Origin: Clostridium hydrogenum
Lineage (GTDB): Bacteria; Bacillota; Clostridia; Clostridiales; Clostridiaceae
Length of the DNA: 64,000 nucleotides
Assembly: GCF_021432385.1 (NCBI RefSeq)
Contig: NZ_JAEACT010000002.1
Coordinates: 2,127,501 to 2,191,500 of the forward strand
Direction: 5' to 3'
Numbering within the stretch: position 1 is the first letter of the stretch; every line of letters starts with the position of its first letter. Under the pieces are notes generated by a model. That model searched no databases. It was not told the origin of the DNA and saw only the letters and a list, made by a program, of their open reading frames with translations. The position numbers and the translations under genes were made by a program. Positions 53,634-63,388 of this stretch are shown here, one piece after another.

Positions 53634-56381
53634 TTAGTTTCCATCTACTTCTTGTCTTGCTGTTACATCAAAATCATTAGGTATATTTGTCATTTTCATC
53701 ACATTTTTAAAATATGCCTCATACATAGCTTTTGCCACATCTGTAGCTTGAGTTCCAAAACCACCGTCAAAAATTACTACTTCTACAGCTATTTTAGGAT
53801 TGTCTGCTGGTGCGTATCCAACATATTCTGAATAAGATGTTCTTCCTATCTCTTTTTCCTTCTCCTGTTCATAAGGATCAGCAGTACCAGTTTTTCCAGC
53901 TGTCTTAAACGGTAAATTATCAAATCTTCCTTTAGCTGTACCATCAAGATTAACTAATTCCATTCCTCTTTTTACAGAATCTATACTTGATTTACTAACA
54001 CCTGTGTTAAATCCATCTGGCTCGACTTTTTTAATAACTTTTCCATCTGCATCAGTTATGCTGTCAATGAGATGGGCTTTATATCTTGTACCACCATTAG
54101 CTATAGTTGCAATATAATTTGCAATCTGTAGTGGTGTAAATGTATTGCTACCTTGCCCTATAGCTGCAGTATAAGTATTAGAAGGATATATTGCTTGACC
54201 TATATAATAATTTACTTGTCCTGAAATTCCATTTACTATTTTATTTATATTTGAACTCGAAAAAGCTTTTCCGCTGTATCTAGTATCAGTTTGTACAAAT
54301 TTTGTAATTAAACCTGCAATTTTAGACTTATCTTCACTAGTTATCAGTTTAGATTTATCAGCTGCCCCTGAAACAACGGCACTTTTTATAGCACTTTTTA
54401 TATCTGCTTTTAAGCTTTGAACATCCTTGCTATCACTATCTGCAGTATACAAATTTATAGCTGGATCCTTATTTAAATACTTTTTATTTTGGAGATCAGC
54501 CATAACTTTCCAAACTGCTTGCTGACCAAAACTATTTCTTATAGTGTACGAATTAAATACTTGCCCAAAATTTTCTTGGATTTCAATTCCTGTAGATGGA
54601 CTTACCCCAGAATTAGGCTGAACTCCAAGACCAAATTTCCACGCATACTTTGCAATTATATCTTCTCCAAAGGCATCTCTAAGCCTTTCACCTACAGTCA
54701 TAAAATATGCATTACTTGATTTTGCAATTGCGTTAGCTAAATCATTTGTACCTAAATCTCCATCAGTAAAAGGTAACTTATTTCCACTCTCATCAACAAA
54801 CCACCCTGGATCATCTACTTCAGTAGATGGAGTTATTACTTTAGTTTCAAGACCTGCTATAGCAGTGATTGGTTTAAAAGTTGATCCAGGTTGTATAAGT
54901 GCCATAGTAGGATAATCATAAAGGTTCTTAGGCAAATAATCATATTCATCAACTCTTTTTCCTGTACTTTTATCTACTGGGAAAAGAGTATCTAGCATAT
55001 TATCAGGCACTCCTTGTTGCTTCGCTTCCGCTACAACATCGCTTGGAAAATATTTATTAAAGAGCGCATCAGATAATCCATTTGGATTTGCAAAATCATT
55101 AGGATTAAAATTAGGTTCACTAACTAACGCCAAAATTCCACCTGTATTAACATCTATAGCAACAGCCGCTCCCCTTGTAGCATTTCCCGTGTAAGTGCCA
55201 TGTGCCTGTGCATTTGGATTTCCCCTTAAATATTTCATTGCATTCAAAAGTTCCTGTTCTCCTGCATATTGAACATTCTTATTTAGCGTCAAATGGATAT
55301 TTTGCCCCGGGTAAGGATCTCTACTTGCAATTTCATTAGTAACTCTACCACTTCTGTTTACTTCAACAACTTTTCCTCCAGCAGATCCCCTAAGTCTATC
55401 TTCTTCTGCCGATTCTATTCCCGCAATCCCCTTAACATCAGAAGTAACATCATATCCTCTTTCTTCATAGCTTTCTGACTCTGCTTTATTATTAGGGGTA
55501 ATCTTACCTATATACCCTATTACATTTGAAGCAAGTTCTCCATAGGGATAATTTCTTATAGGCTCCGTAGCAACATCTATTCCTGGAAGTTCATTTAACT
55601 TCTGCATAAATGCAAAAGCAGTATTTCTTTTTATATTACTTGCAACAGCTACTGGCTTATATCCAGAATAACTTTGCATTTTAACAGCATCTTTAACTAC
55701 CATAAACCTTCTAATATCTTCTATGGTGCACTTCTTACTTACAGTTTTGCCATCCATAGTATAGGTGTATGAAGTTGGAATATCATATCCTATTTTATTT
55801 ACCTTACCGGGTTTACCTGCAAGCTTTTCAAATGCATATTTAGCAGTTATTTTAAGTTCCCATTTATCTACATTGGCTGATTGCTCTTTTGTAAGTTCCT
55901 TTTCGCTTTTACTTCCATATAAATTTTTTCTTATATTATCTCTAAAACCTCTATCAGTTAAAAACCTTAGTTTTTGACTTTTTATTGCACTAGGATCATT
56001 AGTTTTAAAGTCAAATGCATAATTAGGACTTACTTTTAAAGCAAAGTCATCATCTTGCGCTTCACCATTTGCATCTAAAATACTAAATACTTTAGCAATA
56101 GTATTGTAAAAAACTTTTTTATTATCATCTGTCTCCATATATGTCACATTGAAACTTTGCTCACTTGTTGCTAATACCGTTCCTGTTGAATCTAATATTT
56201 GTCCTCTTGGTGCATCTTCCTTTATATATTTGTGAGCCTTAGTATTCGCATCTTCAGAGTAGCCTTTAGCCTCTACTATTTGCAATATAACTAGCCTTGC
56301 ACACATAGCTGAAAATAGCATAAAAATAAGCACAACCAATACAGTAAATCTTGTAAACCTCTTTTTCTTTTTCCACTTCAT
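53634..56381 (-). CDS. class B penicillin-binding protein (PBP2/MrdA type), copy 2
   Basis: 915 residues starting MKWKKKKRFTRFTVLV; the ATG at 56381 is nine bases behind GAGGGAG, while a GTG six codons earlier lies inside that site. The three motifs are intact (IQPGSTFKP, AKSSNAYF, AGKTGTADP). Compared with copies 1 and 3 it has a small insert (GKPGKVNKIGYD) in the N-terminal domain. Palindrome E3 follows it. Confidence 0.92.
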   Translation of the reverse strand: MKWKKKKRFTRFTVLVVLIFMLFSAMCARLVILQIVEAKGYSEDANTKAHKYIKEDAPRGQILDSTGTVLATSEQSFNVTYMETDDNKKVFYNTIAKVFSILDANGEAQDDDFALKVSPNYAFDFKTNDPSAIKSQKLRFLTDRGFRDNIRKNLYGSKSEKELTKEQSANVDKWELKITAKYAFEKLAGKPGKVNKIGYDIPTSYTYTMDGKTVSKKCTIEDIRRFMVVKDAVKMQSYSGYKPVAVASNIKRNTAFAFMQKLNELPGIDVATEPIRNYPYGELASNVIGYIGKITPNNKAESESYEERGYDVTSDVKGIAGIESAEEDRLRGSAGGKVVEVNRSGRVTNEIASRDPYPGQNIHLTLNKNVQYAGEQELLNAMKYLRGNPNAQAHGTYTGNATRGAAVAIDVNTGGILALVSEPNFNPNDFANPNGLSDALFNKYFPSDVVAEAKQQGVPDNMLDTLFPVDKSTGKRVDEYDYLPKNLYDYPTMALIQPGSTFKPITAIAGLETKVITPSTEVDDPGWFVDESGNKLPFTDGDLGTNDLANAIAKSSNAYFMTVGERLRDAFGEDIIAKYAWKFGLGVQPNSGVSPSTGIEIQENFGQVFNSYTIRNSFGQQAVWKVMADLQNKKYLNKDPAINLYTADSDSKDVQSLKADIKSAIKSAVVSGAADKSKLITSEDKSKIAGLITKFVQTDTRYSGKAFSSSNINKIVNGISGQVNYYIGQAIYPSNTYTAAIGQGSNTFTPLQIANYIATIANGGTRYKAHLIDSITDADGKVIKKVEPDGFNTGVSKSSIDSVKRGMELVNLDGTAKGRFDNLPFKTAGKTGTADPYEQEKEKEIGRTSYSEYVGYAPADNPKIAVEVVIFDGGFGTQATDVAKAMYEAYFKNVMKMTNIPNDFDVTARQEVDGN

Positions 56382-56483
56382 GTAAAACTGCTCCCTCACT
56401 ACAAATTAAAATTATAAACATATTATAATGCATTTAATTCCATTTGTAACAGAGTTTGCAAAGATTCTACAATTAGAAACAAA

Positions 56484-56518
56484 AAATACACACTAACTAA
56501 AACAATTAGTGTGTATTT
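56484..56518 (-). terminator. terminator behind PBP copy 3
   Basis: Stem AAATACACACTAA/TTAGTGTGTATTT with a nine-base loop, then TTTTTTG on the minus strand, eight bases after the copy 3 stop. PBP copy 2 therefore probably has its own promoter. Confidence 0.85.
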
Positions 56519-56525
56519 CTTATTT

Positions 56526-59252
56526 CTAATTACCATCCACTTCTTTTTGTGTAGTAAAATTAAAGTCATTTGGAATATTTGGCATTTTTAATACATTTCC
56601 AAAATAAGCTTCATACATTGCTTTTGCTATACTTGTAGATGTACCTCCGAAACCTCCATCAAAAACTACAGTTGCTATTGCTATTTTAGGGTTGTCCGCT
56701 GGTGCAAATCCAACATATACAGAATAAGAAGTTCTTCCTATCTCTTTCTCTTTATCCTGAGAATATGGATCAGCGGTACCTGTTTTACCTGCCGTTTGAA
56801 ATGGTAAATTGCTAAACTGACCTGCTGCAGTACCTATGGTATTAACCATTTCCATTCCCTGTTTTATAGTACTTAAGGTTGATTGGCTAACACCTGTATC
56901 TTGAGATTCAGGTTCATATTTTTTTATAACCTTGCCATCAGCATCAGTTATACTGTCCACCAAATGCACTTTATATCTTTTTCCACCATTAGCTATGGTT
57001 GCAACATAATTTGCAAGCTGAACTGGCGTAAATTGATTAGTACCTTGACCTATAGATGCATTGTAAGTATTAGCAGGAATTGTTGCTTGATATGAATAGT
57101 AGTTCACCTCATTTGATATACCTGCTACTATCTTGCTTATATCGGAATCAGAAAAACTTTTTCCTTTATATAAAACATCAGTTTCTATAAGTTTAGTAAT
57201 TAAATCCTTAATTTTAACTTTATCATCATTAGTTATAAGTTTAGATCTTTGAGCAGCTGCAGAAACAACAGCATTTTTTATTTCATCCTTAATATTGACT
57301 TTTAAGCTTTGTACATCTTTAGCATCACTATCTTGTGTATATAAATTTATAGCTGGATCTTTACTTAAATACTTTTTATTTTGAAGATCTGCCATAACAG
57401 CCCAAGCTGCCTGCTGACCAAAATTATTTCTTATACTATATGAATTAAATACTTGTCCAAAATTTTCTTGGATTTCAAGCCCTGTAGATGGACTTACTCC
57501 AGAATTAGGCTGAACTCCAAGACCAAATTTCCACGCATATTTTGCAATTATATCTTCTCCAAAGGCTTCCCTAAGTTTTTCACCTACAGTCATAAAATAT
57601 CCATTACTTGATTTTGCAATAGCATTAACCAAATCATTTGTACCTAAATATCCATCGGCATTAAATTGCGCTTTAAAGCCCTTGCCATCGCTAAAACTCC
57701 CTGGATCATATATTGCTGTATATGGAGTTATTACTTTAGTTTCAAGACCTGCTATAGCAGTAAGTGGTTTAAAAGTTGATCCTGGTGGTATAAGCGACAT
57801 TGTAGCATAATCGTATAGCGGCTTGGCTAAATAATCATATTGGTCTGTCCTTTTTCCTGTGCTTTTATCAACTGGAAAAAGTGTATCCATCATACTACCT
57901 GATATTCCCATATCACTTGCCTGAGTTGCTACATCAGGAAAATACTTTTTCAAAGCTGCAGTTGATAGTCCATTTGGATCAGCAAAATCATTTGGATCAA
58001 AATTAGGCTCACTGACTAAAGCTAAAACTCCGCCTGTATTAACGTCTATTGCAACAGCTGCTCCTCTTGTAGCATTTCCAGTATACGAATCATGAGCTCC
58101 ATTTGGATTTTCTCTTAAATTCTTCATTACACTTAAAAGCTGCTGTTCTGCTGCATATTGAACATCTTTATTTATAGTTAACTGAATATTTTGTCCTGGA
58201 TAAGCATCTCTACTTGCAACTTCATTTACAACTCTACCATTTTTATTTACTTGGACAATTTTACCTCCAGCAGATCCTCTAAGCCTATCTTCTTCTGCTG
58301 ATTCTATTCCTGCAATTCCCTTCAAATCAGTATTAACATCATATCCTCTTTCAAGATAACTCTCAGATTCCGCTGTATTTGAAGGAGTAATTTTACCTAT
58401 ATAACCTATTACGTTTGAAGCCAACTTTCCATATGGATACTCTCTTATTGGCTCAGTAGAAATATCTATTCCTGGAAGTTCGTTTATCTTCTGTAAAAAT
58501 GCAAAAGCAGTATCTCTTTTAATATCACTTGCAATAGACACCGAATTGTATCCAGAATAACTTTGCATTTTAACTGCATCCTTTACTACCATAAATCTTC
58601 TGATGTCTTCTGCACTGCATTTTTTGCTTACAGTTTTACCATCCATAGTATAAGTATATGAAGTTGGAATATTATATCCTTTTTTACCAGCAAGTTTTTC
58701 AAAAGCATACTTAGCCGTTATTTTTAACTCATAATCATCTTCTTTTTTCTTCTGTGCATCTGTAAGATCAGTTTCCTTTTTACTCCCATACAAATTTTTT
58801 CTTATATTATCTCTAAAACCTCTGTCAGTTAAAAATCTTAATTTTTCTTTTTTTATCGTGTCTGGATCATTAGTTTGAAAGTCAAATGTATAAGTTGGAC
58901 TTACTTTTAAAGGAAAATCATCATCTTGTGACTCACCATTTGCATCTAAAATACTAAATACTTTAGCAATAGTAGTGTAAAAAACTTTTTGAGTAGTATC
59001 TGTTTCCACGTATGTAACATTAAAACTCTGCTTACTTGTTGCAAGTACTGTTCCAGTAGAATCTAGTATTTGTCCTCTTGGTGCATCTTCCTTTATAAAT
59101 TTAGTTGCCTTAGTATTTGCATCTGCCGTGTAGCTTTGTGCCTCTACTACTTGAAGCACAACTAACCTTGCAAATATGGCTGAAAAGACAATAAAAATTA
59201 CAACAATTAACGCAGTAAATCTTGTAAATCTTTTTTGCTTTCGTTTCTTCAT
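56526..59252 (-). CDS. mrdA: class B penicillin-binding protein (PBP2/MrdA type), copy 3
   Basis: 908 residues, starting MKKRKQKRFTRFTALIV. Motifs are IPPGSTFKPLTA, AKSSNGYF (Ala replaced by Gly next to SxN) and TAGKTGTADP. It follows mreD by 18 bases in the mreBCD operon, the usual site of mrdA, so it is likely the parental copy and the partner of RodA. All three copies share the insert between the second and third motif. Confidence 0.93.
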   Translation of the reverse strand: MKKRKQKRFTRFTALIVVIFIVFSAIFARLVVLQVVEAQSYTADANTKATKFIKEDAPRGQILDSTGTVLATSKQSFNVTYVETDTTQKVFYTTIAKVFSILDANGESQDDDFPLKVSPTYTFDFQTNDPDTIKKEKLRFLTDRGFRDNIRKNLYGSKKETDLTDAQKKKEDDYELKITAKYAFEKLAGKKGYNIPTSYTYTMDGKTVSKKCSAEDIRRFMVVKDAVKMQSYSGYNSVSIASDIKRDTAFAFLQKINELPGIDISTEPIREYPYGKLASNVIGYIGKITPSNTAESESYLERGYDVNTDLKGIAGIESAEEDRLRGSAGGKIVQVNKNGRVVNEVASRDAYPGQNIQLTINKDVQYAAEQQLLSVMKNLRENPNGAHDSYTGNATRGAAVAIDVNTGGVLALVSEPNFDPNDFADPNGLSTAALKKYFPDVATQASDMGISGSMMDTLFPVDKSTGKRTDQYDYLAKPLYDYATMSLIPPGSTFKPLTAIAGLETKVITPYTAIYDPGSFSDGKGFKAQFNADGYLGTNDLVNAIAKSSNGYFMTVGEKLREAFGEDIIAKYAWKFGLGVQPNSGVSPSTGLEIQENFGQVFNSYSIRNNFGQQAAWAVMADLQNKKYLSKDPAINLYTQDSDAKDVQSLKVNIKDEIKNAVVSAAAQRSKLITNDDKVKIKDLITKLIETDVLYKGKSFSDSDISKIVAGISNEVNYYSYQATIPANTYNASIGQGTNQFTPVQLANYVATIANGGKRYKVHLVDSITDADGKVIKKYEPESQDTGVSQSTLSTIKQGMEMVNTIGTAAGQFSNLPFQTAGKTGTADPYSQDKEKEIGRTSYSVYVGFAPADNPKIAIATVVFDGGFGGTSTSIAKAMYEAYFGNVLKMPNIPNDFNFTTQKEVDGN

Positions 59253-59270
59253 ATAACTTACCTCTTTATA

Positions 59271-59762
59271 TTAAAATTTCCAAGTTTTAATCATGTATTC
59301 TTTTTGGCATAGTTTGTACGTAATTCTATATATTAAAATTGCTACAACAAAATCATATAATGCGTTATAAAAGCTAAAATAAATATTTGTAAATTCACCG
59401 CACATATACAGTATTACAAACAGTAAAATACCCTTTATAAAGGCTAAACCAAATATGCTTATAGTAGGCATAAATATTTTTTCTTTAAAAAGATTTTTTC
59501 CAATTTGCCCAGCTACAAAACACAATAATACATTTGTAAACAAATTAGCTCCCAAACCATTAAAAAAATTGATATCCTGTAAAAATCCAGTAACAATTCC
59601 AATCCAAATACATGACCACTCACCACTTATAATAGAATAACTCAGTGCAAAAACAAACAGAAAACTAGGAGAATATCCATTGATACCTATAAACGGGCTC
59701 ACACAATTATCTACAAGTAAAAGTATTAAAATAGTACAAGCTAAAACAAAAATTTTTTTCAT
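59271..59762 (-). CDS. mreD: rod shape-determining protein MreD
   Basis: 163 residues with five membrane helices; NGYSPSFLFVFALSYSIISG and GLGANLFTNVLLCFVAG are typical. Part of the elongasome. The sequence is variable in the family, so the call relies partly on its place between mreC and a PBP2 gene. Confidence 0.9.
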   Translation of the reverse strand: MKKIFVLACTILILLLVDNCVSPFIGINGYSPSFLFVFALSYSIISGEWSCIWIGIVTGFLQDINFFNGLGANLFTNVLLCFVAGQIGKNLFKEKIFMPTISIFGLAFIKGILLFVILYMCGEFTNIYFSFYNALYDFVVAILIYRITYKLCQKEYMIKTWKF

Positions 59763-59780
59763 TACAAATCACCTAAAATC

Positions 59781-60632
59781 TTAGTTATCATCATATTTTA
59801 TCTCACTTTTGTTGTTGGGGATAACTACTTCTACCCCTGAAAGTTTATTAAAATCTACATAAGGCTCAATTATTGCAGTTTTCTGAACCTTACTGCTATC
59901 AACTTGAACACTTGTTACTTTTCCTATTTGAATATTTTTAGGGTAGTATCCTCCGCCCATTCCTGAAGTAAGTATGACATCTCCTTCTTTTATATCAGAA
60001 CTTAACTGCAAATATGTTAGCTGAACCAAATTACTATTATCATTATCAATATAGCCTCTTACAGTACCACTGCTGTCGTTAGTTCTTTTAACTAATGCAG
60101 CAACAGTAACGCTATCACTGCAAATTGTATCCACAATAGAAGTATTTGACGCAACAGACGAAATCTTACCGATGAGCCCGTCACTATTAACTACAACCAT
60201 TCCCTTTGCAATTCCATCTTTTGAGCCTCTATTTAATTCGAATGATTTAGTAACTGCATTTTTACCTATTATTTCGCAGCCAACATAGGTATATTCTGAA
60301 TTTACTTTTTCATAATGAAGATCTTTTCTTAATTGATCATTTTCCTTTTTTAGTGAATCATATAATAATGCTTTTTTTTCTAATTGGCTATTTCTAGCCT
60401 TTAACTGCTGATTTTCATCCTTAACACTTGAAAAACTGAAAACAAAACCCACAAAATCTTTTATATTATTATTTACATTATAAAAAAATCCCTGTACCGT
60501 CGAAAGCGTTGCTGATGCACCACTTTCTACAAAAGAAACCTTCTCTCTCTTGACACTATATGCAACCAATATCAAAAAGCTAACTGACAGAACAATTATT
60601 GTTACTGTCAGCTTATTCTTAAAAAGTTTCAT
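59781..60632 (-). CDS. mreC: rod shape-determining protein MreC
   Basis: 283 residues. One membrane helix (about 8-26), a coiled coil (about 70-100), then two beta barrels with GLIGKISSVASNTSIVDTI, DVILTSGMGGGYYPKNIQIG and PYVDFNKLSGVEVVIP. It joins MreB to the wall synthases. It follows mreB by eight bases. Confidence 0.96.
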   Translation of the reverse strand: MKLFKNKLTVTIIVLSVSFLILVAYSVKREKVSFVESGASATLSTVQGFFYNVNNNIKDFVGFVFSFSSVKDENQQLKARNSQLEKKALLYDSLKKENDQLRKDLHYEKVNSEYTYVGCEIIGKNAVTKSFELNRGSKDGIAKGMVVVNSDGLIGKISSVASNTSIVDTICSDSVTVAALVKRTNDSSGTVRGYIDNDNSNLVQLTYLQLSSDIKEGDVILTSGMGGGYYPKNIQIGKVTSVQVDSSKVQKTAIIEPYVDFNKLSGVEVVIPNNKSEIKYDDN

Positions 60633-60640
60633 TTTATACC

Positions 60641-61648
60641 TCAGTCATTAGCTAATTTTTCAAAATGATCTAATGCTTTTCCTGCTCCAAGAGCAACACA
60701 GTCAAGAGGTGATTCCGCAATATGTACAGGCATATGGGTTTCTTTATTAATCAAGCTATCAAGTCCTCTGAGAAGAGCTCCTCCTCCAGCAAGCATTATT
60801 CCTTTATCCATAATATCAGCTGCAAGTTCAGGTGGAGTTTTCTCAAGTGTTAATTTTATAGCATCAATTATTGCTGACACAGGTTCATTCAAGGCTAATC
60901 TAACCTCTGCTTCACCAATTTCTATATCTTTAGGTAAACCGCTAACCAAATCTCTTCCTTTAATAGTTAATGATTCTTCAACTTCATTAACTTTGAAAGC
61001 TGATCCCAATGTCATTTTTACATTTTCAGCAGTTCTTTCACCTATCATCAAATTATACTCTTTTTTAATATAACTTATTATTGCCTGATCAAGCTCATCT
61101 CCGGCTATTCTAAGAGATTTACTTGTAACAATACCTCCAAGAGAAATAATAGCTACTTCTGTTGTTCCGCCGCCAATATCTACAATCATGCTTCCCATTG
61201 GCTCTTCTACTGGAAGACCTGCTCCTATTGCTGCTGCCATTGGCTCTTCCATAACTTTTACTTCTCTTGCACCTGCTCTTTTTGTTGCTTCTTTTATTGC
61301 TCTTTTTTCAACTGCTGTAACTCCAGATGGGTGACAAACTAAAATTCTTGGACTTGCAAAAGCACTTTTGGAACTTGTTTTGCTTATAAATCTTTTAAGC
61401 ATATTTTCTGTTATATCAAAATCTGCAATTACACCATCTTTTAAAGGTCTTATAGCAACAATATTTCCAGGGGTTCTTCCTATCATTTGCTTTGCCTCTT
61501 CACCTACTGCAAGTACATCCTTATTTTTAGTGTTAATTGCTACTACTGAAGGTTCTCTTAATATTATCCCCTTCCCTTTTATGTAAACTAAAGTGTTTGC
61601 TGTTCCAAGATCTATTCCCATATCTCTTGATATTCCGAAAAATCCCAT
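60641..61648 (-). CDS. mreB: rod shape-determining protein MreB
   Basis: 335-residue bacterial actin. [18 protein letters not shown] (phosphate 1), [20 protein letters not shown] (phosphate 2) and [16 protein letters not shown] (adenosine) are present, with the MGFFGISRD membrane-binding start. It follows radC by 20 bases. Confidence 0.98.
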   Translation of the reverse strand: MGFFGISRDMGIDLGTANTLVYIKGKGIILREPSVVAINTKNKDVLAVGEEAKQMIGRTPGNIVAIRPLKDGVIADFDITENMLKRFISKTSSKSAFASPRILVCHPSGVTAVEKRAIKEATKRAGAREVKVMEEPMAAAIGAGLPVEEPMGSMIVDIGGGTTEVAIISLGGIVTSKSLRIAGDELDQAIISYIKKEYNLMIGERTAENVKMTLGSAFKVNEVEESLTIKGRDLVSGLPKDIEIGEAEVRLALNEPVSAIIDAIKLTLEKTPPELAADIMDKGIMLAGGGALLRGLDSLINKETHMPVHIAESPLDCVALGAGKALDHFEKLAND

Positions 61649-61668
61649 TTATCTTTCTCCTTTCAAAT

Positions 61669-62355
61669 CTAAATTATTCCTTTTTCCTTAAAACTTATAT
61701 AAATTCCATCCCCTATGATTATATGATCCAATAGCTCTATACCAATGATTTTTCCACACTCTTTAAGCCTTCTTGTTATATTTATATCTTCCCCGCTTGG
61801 CTCTGGATCTCCCGATGGATGATTATGACATACTATAATCGATGCTGCATGCTTAACTATTGGCTCAGTATATACCTCCCTAGGATGAACTATTGAAGAA
61901 TTCAAACTTCCTACTGATACATCTGAAATTTTTATGACCACATTTTTAGTATTTAACATAATAACATATAGATGTTCTTTGTCAAATGCGCGAAGCTCTT
62001 CCATAACCAATTTCGATGCATCTTTAGGCGATGATATTTTATAATTGTCACCAGATTTATATGCCCTAAATCTTTTTGACAATTCTCCTAACGCTAAAAT
62101 TTCAACTGCCTTTGCCATCCCAATTCCTTTTATTTTTATAAGTTCATCTGCACTTGAATTTAAAAGTCCATTTAGACCTCCATTAACATTTAAAAGTCTG
62201 CTACTTATTGCAAGTACATTCTCCTTCATTGTTCCACTTCTAAGTATTATGGCGAGAAGTTCACTATTTGAAAGTTTATCTGCACCATATTTTAAAAGTC
62301 TTTCTCTCGGTCTCTCATTTTCTGGTAAATCTGATATTTTGAAGTTATTATTCAT
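61669..62355 (-). CDS. radC: RadC family JAMM-domain protein
   Basis: 228 residues. A helix-hairpin-helix part (LIKIKGIGMAKAVEILALGE, about 60-80) and the MPN+/JAMM motif HNHPSGDPEPSGED near 173-186. The name comes from a mistaken link to recG; the function is not known. maf-radC-mreB is a standard Firmicutes order. Confidence 0.95.
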   Translation of the reverse strand: MNNNFKISDLPENERPRERLLKYGADKLSNSELLAIILRSGTMKENVLAISSRLLNVNGGLNGLLNSSADELIKIKGIGMAKAVEILALGELSKRFRAYKSGDNYKISSPKDASKLVMEELRAFDKEHLYVIMLNTKNVVIKISDVSVGSLNSSIVHPREVYTEPIVKHAASIIVCHNHPSGDPEPSGEDINITRRLKECGKIIGIELLDHIIIGDGIYISFKEKGII

Positions 62356-62367
62356 AATTTTCCCTTC

Positions 62368-62976
62368 CTAATCTAGATTTACCCCCATCTCCATAATCAT
62401 TTTATATAATTTATTCAAAGGAAGTCCTACAATATTATAATAGCATCCTTGAATTTCTTCTACAAAAACTGCTGCTTTTCCTTGAATACCATAAGCACCA
62501 GCTTTATCGATACTTTCCCCAGAATTTACATATTTAATTATTTCACTATCTGAAAGCTTAGAAAACATAACCTCTGTACATGCAAAATCACTTCTGACTT
62601 CACCAGTTAATGAATTAACTAATGCAATACCAGAATAAACTCTATGTTTTTTACCACTTAGTTTTTTAAGCATCATTATTGCTTCATCATTATTATTAGG
62701 CTTTCCTAATATACTTTTGTCAATTTCTACTACTGTATCACATCCAATTATTAATGCACCACTTTTTTTTAATTTACTATATTTCTCCTCATTCATTATT
62801 TTTTCTAATGAACTTCGAGCTTTACCTTCAGCAAGGGTCATTACATATCTTGGAACATTGCTAGAAAATTCTATTTTTTCTTCATCAAAATCACTTTCAA
62901 TAACATTAAAGTTATCTGAAATCTTTTTTAAAAGCTCTTTTCTTCTAGGAGAGGATGATGCCAATATTAATTTCAT
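62368..62976 (-). CDS. maf: Maf family nucleotide pyrophosphatase
   Basis: 202 residues. LASSSPRRKELLKKI is the conserved start (S-R-R), with IIGCDTVVEID, LGKPNNNDEA and GKKHRVYSGIAL; DKAGAYGIQGKA is the dTTP/UTP type. Maf hydrolyses modified and canonical pyrimidine nucleotides and can affect septation. It follows the DUF4321 gene by four bases. Confidence 0.96.
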   Translation of the reverse strand: MKLILASSSPRRKELLKKISDNFNVIESDFDEEKIEFSSNVPRYVMTLAEGKARSSLEKIMNEEKYSKLKKSGALIIGCDTVVEIDKSILGKPNNNDEAIMMLKKLSGKKHRVYSGIALVNSLTGEVRSDFACTEVMFSKLSDSEIIKYVNSGESIDKAGAYGIQGKAAVFVEEIQGCYYNIVGLPLNKLYKMIMEMGVNLD

Positions 62977-62980
62977 CTTT

Positions 62981-63238
62981 TCACTTCCTGACCTTCTTAT
63001 ATATTATTATTGCCAATATCATACATACTATAGACATCAAATTTATATTTATATTCAATCCAAACGTAAAGCTTAAAATCTTAAAATCTATTACGAATGG
63101 CTTTGCTGTTCCTATATTATATGATACCTTCAAAAAACTTAACATCGAAAAATGATTACCTAATATTTCTCCTACAAATGTTCCTCCGATTCCTCCTATT
63201 AGTATAAAAAGTAAATAATATTTAAAACTTTTATTCAC
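62981..63238 (-). CDS. DUF4321 small membrane protein
   Basis: 85 residues: two membrane helices (about 5-27 and 60-82), with GGIGGTFVGEILG after the first and YNIGTAKPFVIDFKILSFTFG between. The family is common next to maf in clostridia and lacks a known function. Confidence 0.8.
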   Translation of the reverse strand: MNKSFKYYLLFILIGGIGGTFVGEILGNHFSMLSFLKVSYNIGTAKPFVIDFKILSFTFGLNININLMSIVCMILAIIIYKKVRK

Positions 63239-63388
63239 TTTACCCCCACCTTAACTGTACATCTTTTATAGTTTATCATTTAATGTAAACTTAAACAAGT
63301 ATTTAAACTATTATTCAAAAAAAATTCAATTATATTTTTAGAAAAATTTTTCCAAAATATCAATTGAATAAAATATATATTATTTTAA

